The notes: a model not told the origin generated them from the letters alone. A DNA stretch of 64,000 bases from Niveispirillum sp. SYP-B3756 (GCF_009495745.1 NZ_WIDQ01000015.1:41988-105987); one strand, 5' to 3'; shown: positions 42,619 through 53,016, counted from the stretch's first letter. Numbers and translations are program-made.

Positions 42619-43230
42619 ATGGTCGATAAAGGCGCGTCACAAGAACCGTCGATGGAAGAGATTCTAGCTTCCATCCGCAGGATCATTTCCGAAGACAGCG
42701 ACGCACCCCCGGCGGAGGCGGAGGCCCCCCCGCCGCCGCCTCCCCCGCCGCCGCCGCCCCCTCCACCACCGCCTCCTCCTCCCCCACCCCCGCCTCCGCT
42801 TCCCCCTCCACCGCCGCCGCCTCCGCTTCCCGTTTTTGAGGAGCCGGAGCCGTTTATGATGACGGAGCCGGAGGAGGAGCCGCCGCTGGAACTGACGGAG
42901 CCGTTCGAGGAACCACCCTCCTTCTTCGAGCCACCATCCCCGCCGCCGCCACCGCGTCGGCCGCTGCCCATGGATGACGGTCTGATTTCCGATCAGGCCG
43001 CCGATGCGGCCAGCCGCGCCTTTGCCTCCGGTCTGGCTGGGTTCCGCCGTGGCGGGCCTTCCATCCATGGTGAAGGGCCGGTTGGCCGGTCTGACACCAC
43101 GGTCGAACAGATCGTCTATGATCTGGTGCGACCGATGATTCGTGAATGGCTGGACGATAACCTGCCAACCATGGTGGAGCGGCTGGTCAAGCGCGAGATT
43201 GAGCGGGTCGTACGGCGCGGACTCGACTGA
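42619..43230 (+). CDS. popZ: Polar organising protein PopZ (DUF2497 family)
   Basis: 203 residues. The conserved N-terminal helix SMEEILASIRRIISED and the C-terminal oligomerisation helices (TTVEQIVYDLVRPMIREW, LPTMVERLVKREIERV) are the two PopZ hallmarks. Between them lies a proline- and glutamate-rich disordered linker, as in Caulobacter PopZ, which forms a condensate at the cell pole that binds ParB and many regulators. Here the linker starts with 24 consecutive prolines (about residues 37-60), then Leu, then eight more. Position just before valS agrees with the class-wide gene order. Confidence 0.93.
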   Translation: MVDKGASQEPSMEEILASIRRIISEDSDAPPAEAEAPPPPPPPPPPPPPPPPPPPPPPPPLPPPPPPPPLPVFEEPEPFMMTEPEEEPPLELTEPFEEPPSFFEPPSPPPPPRRPLPMDDGLISDQAADAASRAFASGLAGFRRGGPSIHGEGPVGRSDTTVEQIVYDLVRPMIREWLDDNLPTMVERLVKREIERVVRRGLD

Positions 43231-43332
43231 CGCGCCGACCCGCATTGCACGAAAGTTTGGGGGCGGCGCCTGGACGGTGCCGCCCCTTTCCATTTATCAA
43301 CTGTGCCAACCCTGTCACCTGAAGGCCCGGTC

Positions 43333-46017
43333 ATGCTGGAAAAGACCTTTTCCCCCGCCGATGTGGAATCGAATCACTACCAACGCTGGGAGAAGGACGG
43401 CGCCTTCGCCGCCCATGTAGACAGCAATCAGGTGCCCTACACCATCATGATGCCGCCGCCCAACGTGACGGGCAGCCTGCATATGGGGCACGCGCTGACC
43501 TTCACCCTGCAGGACATCTTGATTCGCTATCAGCGGATGCGCGGCAAGGATGCCCTGTGGCAGCCCGGCACCGACCATGCCGGCATTGCCACCCAGATGG
43601 TGGTGGAGCGCAATCTGGGCAAGGAAGGCATCACCCGCCAGCAGTTGGGGCGCGAGAAGTTCTTGGAGAAGGTGTGGGAATGGAAGGCCGAATCCGGCGG
43701 CACCATCACCAACCAGCTTCGCCGCCTGGGCGCTTCCACCGATTGGAGCCGTGAGCGCTTCACCATGGATGAGGGCCTGAACAAGGCCGTGCGTAAGGTG
43801 TTCGTGGAACTGCACCGCCAGGGCCTGATCTACCGCGACAAGCGGCTGGTCAATTGGGATCCCAAGCTGCACACAGCCATTTCCGACCTGGAGGTGGAGC
43901 AGAAGGAGGTTGCCGGCAATCTCTGGCACTTCCGCTACCCGATCGAGGGGGAGCCGGGCCGCTACATCGTGGTCGCCACCACCCGGCCCGAAACCATGCT
44001 GGCCGATACCGCCGTGGCTGTGCATCCCGAGGATGAACGCTACAAGGACATTATCGGCAAGTTCGTGCGCCTGCCGCTGGTTGGCCGCCTGATCCCCATC
44101 GTCGGCGACGAATATGCCGACCCGGAGACGGGTTCCGGTGCGGTGAAGATCACCCCCGCCCACGATTTCAACGATTTTGAGGTGGGTCGCCGGCATGACT
44201 TGCCGCTGATCAACCTGCTCGACCGCGATGCCCGCATTGTGGAGTCGTTCGAGGGCTATAAGCCCGGTGCCAATGGCCGCCTGGAAGCCTTCAGCGAGCC
44301 GGTGCCAGAAGCCTATCGCGGGCTGGACCGGTTCGCGGCGCGCAAGCAGGTGGTCGCCGATCTGGAAGCGCTGGAACTGCTGGAACAGATCGTCCCGCAC
44401 AAGATGACGGTGCCGCATGGCGACCGCTCCGGCGTGGTGATCGAGCCCTGGCTGACCGACCAGTGGTATTGCGATGCCGCCACCCTGGCCAAGCCCGCCA
44501 TCGAGGCTGTGGAGACGGGCAAGACCGTCTTCGTGCCGCGCCAGTGGGAGAACACCTATTTCGAATGGATGCGCAACATCCAGCCCTGGTGCATTTCCCG
44601 TCAGCTCTGGTGGGGGCACCAGATCCCGGCTTGGTATGATGCCGAGGGCAATGTCTTCGTTGCCGAGACGGAAGAGGATGCCCAGGCCCAGGCAGGGGCC
44701 GGTGTGGTGCTGACCCGCGACAGTGACGTGCTGGATACGTGGTTCTCCTCCGCGCTGTGGCCGTTCAGCACGCTGGGCTGGCCGGAACAGACGCCGGAAC
44801 TGGGCCGCTATTATCCCGGTGACGTGCTGGTGACGGGCTTTGATATCATCTTCTTCTGGGTGGCCCGGATGATGATGATGGGCATCCATTTCATGGGCGA
44901 TGTGCCGTTCAAGACTGTCTACATCCATGCCCTGGTCCGTGACGAGAAGGGCCAGAAGATGTCGAAGTCGAAAGGCAACGTCATCGACCCGCTGAATGTG
45001 ATCGACCAATATGGCTGTGACGCGCTGCGCTTCACCCTAACCGCCATGGCTGCCCAGGGGCGCGATATCAAGCTGGCGGTCAACCGGGTGGAAGGTTACC
45101 GCAACTTCGCCACCAAGCTGTGGAACGCCGCGCGTTATGCGGAGATGAATCAGGTCGCCCCGGTGGCTGGGTTCGATCCGGCTAAGGTGGGGCTGACGGT
45201 CAATAAATGGATCATCGCTGCCTTCCAGCAGGCGTCGGCCCGTGTGACGGAAGCGCTGGACGCCTATAAGTTCAACGAGGCAGCGGCTGGTATCTACCAG
45301 TTCGCCTGGAACAGCTTCTGCGACTGGTATCTGGAATTCACCAAGCCGATTCTGAATGGCGAGGATGAGGCCGCCAAGGCCGAAACCCGCGCCACCACCG
45401 CCTGGGTGTTCGACCGGATTCTGCATCTGCTGCACCCGGTGATGCCCTTCATCACCGAAGAGCTGAACGAGAAGACCGGCGGCCTGACCAAGACCCTGAT
45501 CAGCGCGGAGTGGCCGCTGGCCGATGAGGCGCTGATCGATGCCGCCGCGTCCGCCGAAATGGAATGGGTGGTGAAGCTGATTTCCACCATCCGCACCGTG
45601 CGGTCGGAAATGAATGTGCCGCCCTCGGCCCAACTGCCGCTGCTGCTGAAGGGCGCCAATGCGGAGACGGAACGGCGTCTGACCACCCATCGTGACCTGA
45701 TCCTGCGTCTGGCCCGCTTGTCCGGCGTGGAGGCAACGGACGCGGAGGCACCCAAGGGTTCCGCCCAGGCCGTGCTGGACGAGGCGACCCTGGTGCTGCC
45801 GCTGGCCGACTTCATCGATATCGAGAAGGAGAAGGCCCGTCTGGCGAAGGAAATTGGCAAGCTAGAGCAGGAGATTGGCAAGATCGACGCCAAGCTGGCC
45901 AACAAGAACTTCGTCGACAAGGCCCCGGAAGAGGTGATCGAGGAACAGCGGGAGCGCCGGGCCGAGGCCGATGCCGTGCGGGCCAAGCTGGCCGCTGCCC
46001 TGGGCCAGTTGGGCTGA
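43333..46017 (+). CDS. valS: Valyl-tRNA synthetase
   Basis: 894 residues from the ATG at 43333 behind GAAGG. Class Ia signature sequences are intact: [14 protein letters not shown] (HIGH region, about 40-55) and [12 protein letters not shown] (about 541). The CP1 editing domain spans about 190-350 ([20 protein letters not shown]). The C-terminal coiled-coil arm ([20 protein letters not shown]) typical of ValS is present near 840-890. Charges tRNA-Val and hydrolyses Thr-tRNA-Val. Probably read through from popZ (gap of about 100 nt). Confidence 0.97.
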   Translation: MLEKTFSPADVESNHYQRWEKDGAFAAHVDSNQVPYTIMMPPPNVTGSLHMGHALTFTLQDILIRYQRMRGKDALWQPGTDHAGIATQMVVERNLGKEGITRQQLGREKFLEKVWEWKAESGGTITNQLRRLGASTDWSRERFTMDEGLNKAVRKVFVELHRQGLIYRDKRLVNWDPKLHTAISDLEVEQKEVAGNLWHFRYPIEGEPGRYIVVATTRPETMLADTAVAVHPEDERYKDIIGKFVRLPLVGRLIPIVGDEYADPETGSGAVKITPAHDFNDFEVGRRHDLPLINLLDRDARIVESFEGYKPGANGRLEAFSEPVPEAYRGLDRFAARKQVVADLEALELLEQIVPHKMTVPHGDRSGVVIEPWLTDQWYCDAATLAKPAIEAVETGKTVFVPRQWENTYFEWMRNIQPWCISRQLWWGHQIPAWYDAEGNVFVAETEEDAQAQAGAGVVLTRDSDVLDTWFSSALWPFSTLGWPEQTPELGRYYPGDVLVTGFDIIFFWVARMMMMGIHFMGDVPFKTVYIHALVRDEKGQKMSKSKGNVIDPLNVIDQYGCDALRFTLTAMAAQGRDIKLAVNRVEGYRNFATKLWNAARYAEMNQVAPVAGFDPAKVGLTVNKWIIAAFQQASARVTEALDAYKFNEAAAGIYQFAWNSFCDWYLEFTKPILNGEDEAAKAETRATTAWVFDRILHLLHPVMPFITEELNEKTGGLTKTLISAEWPLADEALIDAAASAEMEWVVKLISTIRTVRSEMNVPPSAQLPLLLKGANAETERRLTTHRDLILRLARLSGVEATDAEAPKGSAQAVLDEATLVLPLADFIDIEKEKARLAKEIGKLEQEIGKIDAKLANKNFVDKAPEEVIEEQRERRAEADAVRAKLAAALGQLG

Positions 46018-46177
46018 GGGAGCGTTGCGGGTGGGGATGGAACGACCGTCCCCACCCGATTTCCTGGCTGTCAATTAATAATGATTTGCAATTCCCTGCG
46101 GTGATCCCTACCTAATCAGTCCGTTCTGTTCCGGTGTTCCGCGCCGTACCCCGCGCCAAGAGAGAGCCTTGTCCGGT

Positions 46178-47338
46178 ATGGATTTGAATCTGACCGACAT
46201 CACCCACGCCACCAACCGGCACCCGGTCGCCCTGGATGCGGCGGCCTCGGCTGCCACCGTGGCGTCGCATCGGCTAGCGGCCCTGTCCCTGTCCGATGTC
46301 AGCCATGATTACCGCAACAAGCGGGCGGTGGATCATGTCAGCCTGTCCATCGGACCGGGGGAGATTGTCTGTCTGGTGGGGCCGTCCGGCTGTGGCAAAT
46401 CCACCTTGCTACGCCTCTCGGCCGGGCTGGAGACGCTGCAGCAGGGGGAAGTGTCGGTCAATGGGCAGGTGATCGCCCGGCCCGGCCGTTCCGTGCCGCC
46501 GGAAAAGCGCGGTATCGGGCTGGTTTTCCAGGATTATGCCCTGTTCCCGCATCTGCGGGTGCTGGACAATGTGCGCTTCGGCCTGAATCGTCTGCCGGTG
46601 GCGGAGCAAAAGGAACGGGCGCTGGCGGCACTGCGGCAGGTCGGCATGGAAGCCTATGCCAATGCCTTCCCCGATGCCCTGTCAGGCGGCCAGCAGCAGC
46701 GCGTGGCCCTTGCCCGCGCCATGGCCCCCAAGCCCGCCGTTCTGCTGCTGGACGAGCCATTCTCCGGCCTGGATACAAGGCTGCGGGAGACGGTGCGCGA
46801 TGAGACCCTGCATGTGCTGAAACAGAGCGGGGCGGCGACGATGATCGTCACCCATGATCCGGAAGAGGCCATGTTCCTGGCCGACCGCATCGCCCTGATG
46901 CGGGATGGCAAGCTGGTGCAACTGGGTTCCCCCACGGCGCTTTACACCAAGCCGGTGGATGAATTTGCCGCCAGCTTCTTCGGGGAGGTGAACCGGCTGA
47001 CCGGCACGGTACGCGGCGGCCGTGTCGATACGCCGATCGGCTGCCTCAGCGCCCCCGGTCATGCGGAAGGGGCGGCGGTGGCCATCCTGATCCGGCCGGA
47101 GGGGCTGCGCCTGTCGGCGGTGGAGCAGGGGCTGGGTAGTGACGGGGTGCCCAATCTGGCGCGGGTGGAGGCATCCCGCCTGCTGGGCCGCGCCAGTCTG
47201 GTGCATCTGCGGGTACTGGATGCCGAGGGCAGGCCGCACCATATGCACGCCCGTATGCCGGGCCATTTTCTACCGGCGGATGATACCCATGTCTCCGTCG
47301 CTTTGGACCGGCAACAGGCCTTCATTTTCCCGCGATAG
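46178..47338 (+). CDS. ABC transporter ATP-binding protein, ferric-iron (FbpC)-like
   Basis: 386 residues. Walker A GPSGCGKST, signature LSGGQQQRVALARA, Walker B LLLDEPFSGLD and H-loop IVTHDPEEA are all intact. Unusually, about 35 residues precede the ABC domain. The C-terminal TOBE-type region (EVNRLTGTVRGGRVDTPIGC, VAILIRPEGLRLS) resembles the iron/sulfate importer ATPases. No permease or binding-protein gene is adjacent, so it must serve a transporter encoded elsewhere. ATG 46178 is preferred over TTG 46169. An AT-rich stretch (AATAATGATTTGCAATT, near 46077) upstream vaguely recalls a Fur-type site. Confidence 0.88.
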   Translation: MDLNLTDITHATNRHPVALDAAASAATVASHRLAALSLSDVSHDYRNKRAVDHVSLSIGPGEIVCLVGPSGCGKSTLLRLSAGLETLQQGEVSVNGQVIARPGRSVPPEKRGIGLVFQDYALFPHLRVLDNVRFGLNRLPVAEQKERALAALRQVGMEAYANAFPDALSGGQQQRVALARAMAPKPAVLLLDEPFSGLDTRLRETVRDETLHVLKQSGAATMIVTHDPEEAMFLADRIALMRDGKLVQLGSPTALYTKPVDEFAASFFGEVNRLTGTVRGGRVDTPIGCLSAPGHAEGAAVAILIRPEGLRLSAVEQGLGSDGVPNLARVEASRLLGRASLVHLRVLDAEGRPHHMHARMPGHFLPADDTHVSVALDRQQAFIFPR

Positions 47339-47452
47339 GGTGCCGGCACTGAAACATGAATGTTTTCCGGCCTTGATTGCGGGGAGGGGGGCTTTCTGCC
47401 ATCATCCCGCGCCGCCGCAGGCCTTGCGTGCGCCTTGCCCGAGGAAACCGTC

Positions 47453-47710
47453 ATGAGTTTGAGTGTTTGGGAAATCCTTCTCATTCTGGTGATTGTCGGC
47501 GTCATTTTCGGGGCCGGCAAATTGCCTAAAGTGATGGGTGATTTCGGTGAGGGCATTCGTCGCTTCAAGGATGGACTGAAGGATCCCAAATCCACTGTCG
47601 CTGACACTTGGGCGGATGCGACGTCGGCGCACACGGCTGTTGTCGACAATAAGGTTGCCACGGCCCCCGCCAGCCCGGTAACCAAGGACGAACCGGCTGC
47701 ACGGAGCTGA
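47453..47710 (+). CDS. tatA: Twin-arginine translocase subunit TatA
   Basis: 85 residues. One N-terminal membrane helix (SVWEILLILVIVGVIFGAGK), the hinge LPKVMGDFGEGIRRFKDGLK as an amphipathic helix, and a hydrophilic tail (about 50-85). The FG motif expected after the helix is FGAG. TatA forms the size-adjustable pore for folded-protein export. First gene of tatABC; 52 nt separate it from tatB. Confidence 0.95.
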   Translation: MSLSVWEILLILVIVGVIFGAGKLPKVMGDFGEGIRRFKDGLKDPKSTVADTWADATSAHTAVVDNKVATAPASPVTKDEPAARS

Positions 47711-47762
47711 TCCGGGGCACGCCGCCATCCCGTTCACCCGCCACGGGGAAGTTTGATCCATC

Positions 47763-48329
47763 ATGTTTGATATCGGCTGGTCCGAAATCGCTGTCATCGC
47801 CGTTGTGGCGCTTGTCGTCATCGGGCCCAAGGATTTGCCAAAGGCCCTGCATACGGTGGGTAAGTGGGTTGCCAAGGCCCGCTCGCTGGCCCGCGAATTC
47901 CAGAACAATGTCGACGACATGGTGCGTCAGGCTGAACTGGATGAACTGCGCAAGCAGGTGGAACAGGCCCGCAGCTTCAATCTGAACCAGGAACTGGAGA
48001 AGGCCATCGACCCCGATGGCAAATTGCGGGAGCCCTTGGGCGGCCCGCAGGAGGGCACGGCCAAGCCGGCCACACCCGTGACCCCCGATCCGGAGGAAGA
48101 TGCCGATCTGGCGGCCGTCGCCCTGCCACCGCCCGGCGCGCCCCCGGTGACCCCGCTGGAACCCACCCCGGTGGCATCGCCCGCCACTGCGGTGCAGATG
48201 GAGCCGGTGAACCCCATTTCGGACCCGCCGCCGCAGCCCCCCGTGGAGCCGGCAGCGCCGGCGCCCGTTACCGTCGCGGATGCGGATAAGCCAGTGGAAG
48301 CCCCCAAGACCCAAGGTGAGCGGCCGTGA
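47763..48329 (+). CDS. tatB: Twin-arginine translocase subunit TatB
   Basis: 188 residues. The N-terminal MFDIGWSEIAVIAVVALVVI and GPKDLPKALHTVGKWVAKAR are the membrane helix, the Pro hinge and the amphipathic helix, distinct from TatA by the acidic residue (E8) in the helix and the longer tail. The tail (about 90-188) is Pro/Ala-rich and probably disordered. TatB with TatC recognises the RR signal. Its stop overlaps the tatC GTG start by 4 bp. Confidence 0.95.
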   Translation: MFDIGWSEIAVIAVVALVVIGPKDLPKALHTVGKWVAKARSLAREFQNNVDDMVRQAELDELRKQVEQARSFNLNQELEKAIDPDGKLREPLGGPQEGTAKPATPVTPDPEEDADLAAVALPPPGAPPVTPLEPTPVASPATAVQMEPVNPISDPPPQPPVEPAAPAPVTVADADKPVEAPKTQGERP

Positions 48330-49138
48330 CCGATCCCCAAACGCCAGATGAACTTGAAGCCGGCCGGATGCCGCTGCTGGAACATTTGATCGAGCTGCGG
48401 AACCGGCTGATGTGGAGCCTGGGCGCGCTGATCGTTGCCTTCCTGCTCTGCTTCACCGTTGCCGATCATATCTATCAGCTACTGATGCACCCGCTGGTGC
48501 AGGCGCTGGGGGAGAAGGCGCATGAACGGCGCATGATCTTCACGGCACCGCAGGAATTCTTCCTGACCCAGGTGAAGGTGGCCTTCTGGGCCGGTGCCAT
48601 GCTGGCCTTCCCCATCATCGCCACGCAGATTTACAAGTTCGTCGCCCCGGGCCTGTACAAGCATGAACGCCGCGCCTTTGCCCCCTTCCTGGTGGCAACC
48701 CCGGTGCTGTTCGGCCTGGGCGCGGCTCTGGTTTATTTCTTCATCATGCCGCTGGCCCTGAAATTCTTTTTCTCTTTTGAAGTGGAAGCGACGGCCACGA
48801 CCTTGGCGGTGCAGGCGGAAACCCGTGTGGCGGATTATCTGTCGCTGATCATGGCGATGATTTTCGCCTTCGGTCTGGCCTTCCAGTTACCGGTTGTTCT
48901 GACCCTGCTGGCCCGCGCTGGGCTGGTATCAGCGGCGGGGCTGGCGTCCAAACGCCGTTACGCCATCGTCGGCGTCTTCGTGGCCGCAGCGGTTCTGACC
49001 CCGCCGGATGTGATCAGCCAGGTCGGTCTCGCTGTGCCCATGCTGCTGCTGTACGAGGTGTCCGTCTTCATGGCGCGCCGGATTGAAAAGCAGCGCGCTG
49101 CCAGGGATGCGGAACTGGATGCAGAACTGAACAGCTGA
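48326..49138 (+). CDS. tatC: Twin-arginine translocase subunit TatC
   Basis: 270 residues from a GTG overlapping the tatB stop. Six membrane segments are present (about 30-50, 88-110, 120-145, 165-190, 202-218, 222-242). The MPLLEHLIELRNRLMWSLGA start is the signal-peptide-binding N-terminus, and the conserved Glu of the periplasmic side lies in FFSFEVEA. Likely Tat substrates in the window include MlaC and the peptide-binding protein at 17475, both with RR-type leaders. A strong hairpin follows that also ends phaC. Confidence 0.96.
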   Translation: MTDPQTPDELEAGRMPLLEHLIELRNRLMWSLGALIVAFLLCFTVADHIYQLLMHPLVQALGEKAHERRMIFTAPQEFFLTQVKVAFWAGAMLAFPIIATQIYKFVAPGLYKHERRAFAPFLVATPVLFGLGAALVYFFIMPLALKFFFSFEVEATATTLAVQAETRVADYLSLIMAMIFAFGLAFQLPVVLTLLARAGLVSAAGLASKRRYAIVGVFVAAAVLTPPDVISQVGLAVPMLLLYEVSVFMARRIEKQRAARDAELDAELNS

Positions 49139-49168
49139 TCAACGGTGCGGGTGCCGCGATCAAAAGGG

Positions 49169-49204
49169 AAGGGCGGGGGTGCCATGGCACCCCCGCCCTT
49201 TTTT
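49169..49204. terminator. Bidirectional terminator between tatC and phaC
   Basis: Perfect stem AAGGGCGGGGGTGCC / GGCACCCCCGCCCTT with a 2-nt centre, flanked by A- and T-rich runs, in the gap between the convergent tatC and phaC stops. Confidence 0.92.
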
Positions 49205-51002
49205 ATTCCACCACCCGGGTTTTGACGTAGGAACCGGGGGCTGCCTCAAGGGCGTTCAGCTTGCCCTCGCCAGGGATGCGGGCCGGTACCTTGGCCCCGG
49301 CATATTTCTGCACCCATTTGGCATATTCCGGCCACCAGCTGCCCGGCACCTCCTTGGCGCTGGTCATCCACTGCTCAGGGTCTTTGGGCAGTTTGGTATT
49401 GGTGAAGTGGGAATATTTGTTGGCAGCCGGCGGGTTGACCACGCCGGCAATATGGCCGGATGCCGCCAGCACGAACTTTACCGGCCCGCCATAAAGCTGG
49501 GTGGCGGCATAGGTGGATTTCCACGGGGTGATGTGATCCTCCCGCGTCGACAGCATGAAGGTGGGCACCTTGATCTGGCTGAGATCGATTGGCACGCCCT
49601 TCAGCGTCAGGCCGCCCGGCTGCACCAGCAGGTTCCGCTGATACATGTTGCGCAGATAGAAACTGTGCATCGCCGCCGGCATCCGCGTGGCGTCGGAATT
49701 CCAATACAGCAGATCGAAGGGGAAGGGGTCTTTGCCCAACAGGTAGTTATTGACGACGAAGGACCAGATCAGGTCATTGGCCCGCAGCATGTTGAAGGTG
49801 GTCGCCATGGACTGGCCATTCAGATAGCCCTGGCTGTTCATCTTCTCTTCCAGGGCGGCCAGCTGTTCTTCATCGATGAAGACAGACAGTTCCCCCGGCT
49901 CGGTAAAGTCGGTCAACGTCACCAGATAGAGGATGCTCTTGATCCGCTCATCGCCTTTGGCGGCCATATAGGCCAGCGTGGACGACATCAGCGTGCCGCC
50001 GATGCAATAGCCGACGGCATTGATCTCCGTCTCGCCGGTGGCCTGTTCGATGGCATCCAGGGCCGAGAGTGGCCCGAGATTCATGTAATCTTCCCAGGTC
50101 TTGTCGGCCAGCTTCTCATCCGGGTTGACCCAGGAGACGATGAAGACCGTATGGCCCTGGTCGCACAGCCATTTCACCAGCGAATTGCTGGGCCGCAGGT
50201 CCAGGATATAGAATTTGTTGATCCAGGGCGGCACGATCAGCAGCGGGCGTTTGAACTGCTGCTCCGTCGTCGGCTCATACTGGATGAGTTGCATCAGCTC
50301 GTTCTGATAAACAACCTTGCCCGGCGTGGCGGCGATATTTTCGCCCACCTTGAACTTGGAATAATCGGTCATGGAAATGGCCAATTGGCCCTTGCCACGT
50401 TCCAGATCGCCCAGCAGGTTTTCCAGCCCCTTGACCAGATTTTCCCCACCCGATTCCAGCGTCTTGCGCAGCACCTCTGGGTTGGTCAGCACGAAATTGC
50501 TGGGGGCCATGGCATCGACGAACTGGCGGGTATAGAAATCCACCTTCTTGGCCGTCTTGTCGTCCATGCCCTCCACCTCCCGCACGGTGGATTGCAGCCA
50601 GCGGGCGGTCAGCAGGTAGGATTGCTTGATATAGTCGAACAGCGTGTTCTCATCCCAGGCGCTGTCCTTGAACCGCTTGTCCTCCTTGGCGGGGGCGGCC
50701 ACCGGCGATGCGGCCTCCTGGCCCAGCATACGCTGGGTGGTGCGCTGCCACAGCGCCATGTAATCCTGCCAGAGCGACCATTGCGCCTGCATCAGCTTGG
50801 CCGGATCGGCCATCATCCGGGCTGTCATTTCCAGAAAGGCGGCGCCGATATGCATGGCATCCTGGGCGCCGTTGCCGCCCTCGCCCTGCCGTTTCAGGAA
50901 TTCCGCCACCAGCCGCTGGCTCTGTTCCGCGATCGTCGCCATGTGACGCGACATCTCCACGGGATCGGGGATCTTGATTTCGGACCCTTGCGGTTCGGCC
51001 AT
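49203..51002 (-). CDS. phaC: Class I poly(3-hydroxyalkanoate) synthase
   Basis: 599 residues from the ATG at 51002, nine nucleotides after GAGGAAAG. The lipase-like box GYC333IGG holds the catalytic cysteine, and the later Asp and His of the triad are in STREDHITPW and ASGHIAGVVNPP. WINKFYILDLRPSNSLVKWL is a family signature. Polymerises 3-hydroxyacyl-CoA into PHA storage granules; length and lack of PhaE make it class I. phaA, phaB and a phasin are not in the window, so the pathway is completed elsewhere. Confidence 0.96.
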   Translation of the reverse strand: MAEPQGSEIKIPDPVEMSRHMATIAEQSQRLVAEFLKRQGEGGNGAQDAMHIGAAFLEMTARMMADPAKLMQAQWSLWQDYMALWQRTTQRMLGQEAASPVAAPAKEDKRFKDSAWDENTLFDYIKQSYLLTARWLQSTVREVEGMDDKTAKKVDFYTRQFVDAMAPSNFVLTNPEVLRKTLESGGENLVKGLENLLGDLERGKGQLAISMTDYSKFKVGENIAATPGKVVYQNELMQLIQYEPTTEQQFKRPLLIVPPWINKFYILDLRPSNSLVKWLCDQGHTVFIVSWVNPDEKLADKTWEDYMNLGPLSALDAIEQATGETEINAVGYCIGGTLMSSTLAYMAAKGDERIKSILYLVTLTDFTEPGELSVFIDEEQLAALEEKMNSQGYLNGQSMATTFNMLRANDLIWSFVVNNYLLGKDPFPFDLLYWNSDATRMPAAMHSFYLRNMYQRNLLVQPGGLTLKGVPIDLSQIKVPTFMLSTREDHITPWKSTYAATQLYGGPVKFVLAASGHIAGVVNPPAANKYSHFTNTKLPKDPEQWMTSAKEVPGSWWPEYAKWVQKYAGAKVPARIPGEGKLNALEAAPGSYVKTRVVE

Positions 51003-51169
51003 TCGCGCTTTCCTCAAAACTGGTTGGAACAGAACCCCAACTCTTTCCTGACATAATTTATTGGCCTGATTATCGGCAGGCGCGTTCAGGCAATGCGGCT
51101 TTCCTTGCCTCTTGCCCCAGGATAGGGCTTAAGGTTGCCGACACGGGCATTTTCATACACGATCTGGCC

Positions 51170-51661
51170 ATGATTTTCACCGACCCATCATCCCCTATCC
51201 GTAAGAATATTTCGTTGCAGCTGGGGGGGCTGGCCCTGGCGGCCGCCTTGGGCTTAGGCGGATGCGCCCGTGTGCCTTTGCCCGACATCGTCTTTGATGA
51301 CGGGCCGGCGCCGGCCACCAAGGAAGCCATCAGCGACAGCGACCCCACCCGCGTACTGACCGGGTCGCGGCCGATTCGCCGCGCCGATCCACGAGCAGAT
51401 GGAACGGCCAATCTCGCCGCCGTGCCCGCCCGGCCGGAGGCGTTCTCCTCCCCCATTGAGCGGCAGGCCATGATGGATCGGCTGACCCAGGATCGGGAGC
51501 AGGGGACCAGCGTGGGGGACGCGCTGCGCGCCACTGGAACCGAGCCCCAGGCGCCGACGGTGGATATCCCCACCCTGCCGGAAGCCCCGCCGCCGGTTCC
51601 CAGCGCCCTGCCGTCCACCAGCGGTACGGCCGGGGCTGCTGCCGGAAAGAAGGAAAAGTGA
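51170..51661 (+). CDS. Small hypothetical lipoprotein
   Basis: 163 residues. The signal LQLGGLALAAALGLGGC ends in a good lipobox (LGGC, lipidated C32). The mature part is low-complexity and proline-rich at the end (PEAPPPVPSALPSTSGTAGA), with one conserved-looking middle block RVLTGSRPIRRADPRADGTA and IERQAMMDRLTQDREQGTSV. It is divergent from phaC with about 165 nt between, and precedes alaC by 125 nt. A similar small lipoprotein gene often stands before the alaC-hom pair in this group, as far as I remember. Function unknown. Confidence 0.75.
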   Translation: MIFTDPSSPIRKNISLQLGGLALAAALGLGGCARVPLPDIVFDDGPAPATKEAISDSDPTRVLTGSRPIRRADPRADGTANLAAVPARPEAFSSPIERQAMMDRLTQDREQGTSVGDALRATGTEPQAPTVDIPTLPEAPPPVPSALPSTSGTAGAAAGKKEK

Positions 51662-51786
51662 TTTTTCTGCCGCCATCCCTTCCATTCATGGCAGCAAATC
51701 GGTCAAACCTGTAAAATCATGTCGCGGCGGCGAAAGCCGGTGCGCTACATATTTCGCCCCTTCCTCTTCTAACCGGTGCCAGGTCC

Positions 51787-53016
51787 ATGAGCGACGCTGA
51801 ATTCCACCGCATCAAGCGGCTTCCGCCCTATGTGTTCGCAGAAGTGAACGCGATGAAGGCGCGAGCTAGGGCCGCCGCGGAGGACATCATCGATCTGGGC
51901 ATGGGCAATCCCGACCAGCCGACCCCGCCGCATATCGTGGCGAAGCTGGTGGAAGCGGTGCAGAACCCCAAGACCCACCGCTATAGCCAGAGCCGCGGCA
52001 TCCCCGGCCTGCGCAGGGCGATCAGCGCCTATTACAAGCGCCGCTTCGATGTCGATATCGACCCGGAGACGGAAGCCATCGTCACCATCGGCTCCAAAGA
52101 AGGTCTGGCCAATCTGGCCCAGGCCATCACCAGCCCCGGTGACGTGATTCTGGTGCCGAATCCCAGCTACCCGATCCATCCGTTCGGTTTCATGCTGGCC
52201 GGTGCGGCGCTGCGCCATATCCCGGTGAGTAACGGGCTGGATGATTTTGTGCCGGCACTGGAACGTGCCATCAAACATTCGGTGCCCAAGCCGACAGCCC
52301 TGATCGTCAGCTTCCCCGCCAACCCGACCGGGCAGACGGTGACGCTGGATTTCTATCGGCCCATCGTCGATCTGTGCCTGAAGCACGGCATCTATATCCT
52401 GTCCGATATCGCCTATGCGGAGATCTATTTCGACGGTAACCCGCCGCCGTCGGTGCTGCAGATCCCGGAAGCGCGCGACATCACCGTGGAATTCAACAGC
52501 CTGTCCAAGACCTACAACATGCCGGGCTGGCGTGTCGGTTTTGGCGTGGGGTCGAAGAAGCTGGTCGGCGCGCTGGCCAAGTTCAAATCCTATGTCGATT
52601 ACGGTGCCTTCACGCCCATCCAGGTGGCGGCCACCGCCGCCTTGAATGGCCCGCAGGATTGCGTGCTGGAAATCCGGGAAATGTACAAGCAGCGCCGCGA
52701 TGTGCTGGTGGAAGGGTTGCAGCAGGCTGGCTGGCCGGTTGTGTCGCCCAATGCCTCCATGTTCGTCTGGGCTGAAATCCCCGAACCGTTCAAGCATCTG
52801 GGTAGCCTGGAATTTGCCAAGCTGCTGATGCAGGAAGCCAAGGTGGCGGTCAGCCCCGGCATCGGCTTTGGTGAATATGGCGATACGCATGTGCGCTTCG
52901 GTCTGGTGGAAAATACCCAACGCATCCGTCAGGCCACCCGGAGCATCAAGCTGTTCCTGGACCGGGTGCGCAAAGCCAATGCCCCCGTTTCCCCTGTCTC
53001 CGTTTCCGCTGACTGA
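51787..53016 (+). CDS. alaC: Class I aminotransferase, AlaC-type (alanine transaminase)
   Basis: 409 residues. [20 protein letters not shown] followed by [15 protein letters not shown] is the AlaC/LL-DAP-aminotransferase-like start. The PLP lysine is in [17 protein letters not shown] near residue 245, with FPANPTGQ and [10 protein letters not shown] earlier. Makes alanine from pyruvate and glutamate; the close family also includes other amino-acid transaminases, so substrate range is not certain. It is followed by hom at 12 nt, a pairing conserved in Alphaproteobacteria that suggests an amino-acid operon. Confidence 0.92.
   Translation: MSDAEFHRIKRLPPYVFAEVNAMKARARAAAEDIIDLGMGNPDQPTPPHIVAKLVEAVQNPKTHRYSQSRGIPGLRRAISAYYKRRFDVDIDPETEAIVTIGSKEGLANLAQAITSPGDVILVPNPSYPIHPFGFMLAGAALRHIPVSNGLDDFVPALERAIKHSVPKPTALIVSFPANPTGQTVTLDFYRPIVDLCLKHGIYILSDIAYAEIYFDGNPPPSVLQIPEARDITVEFNSLSKTYNMPGWRVGFGVGSKKLVGALAKFKSYVDYGAFTPIQVAATAALNGPQDCVLEIREMYKQRRDVLVEGLQQAGWPVVSPNASMFVWAEIPEPFKHLGSLEFAKLLMQEAKVAVSPGIGFGEYGDTHVRFGLVENTQRIRQATRSIKLFLDRVRKANAPVSPVSVSAD

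Noticed and set aside
42727..42837. Low-complexity C-rich tract as a simple DNA repeat
   Set aside because: Codon usage is mixed (CCC, CCG, CCT, CCA) and in frame, so it is explained as coding for a polyproline linker in PopZ.
43315..45009. 564-residue open frame on the minus strand
   Set aside because: Antisense to valS, which has complete class Ia motifs on the other strand.
46070..46100. Fur box upstream of the iron-type ABC ATPase
   Set aside because: Only one half (AATAATGAT) matches; the second half-site is poor, so it is not listed as a feature.
49179..51056. 625-residue open frame on the plus strand
   Set aside because: Antisense to phaC; no start signal, no domain.
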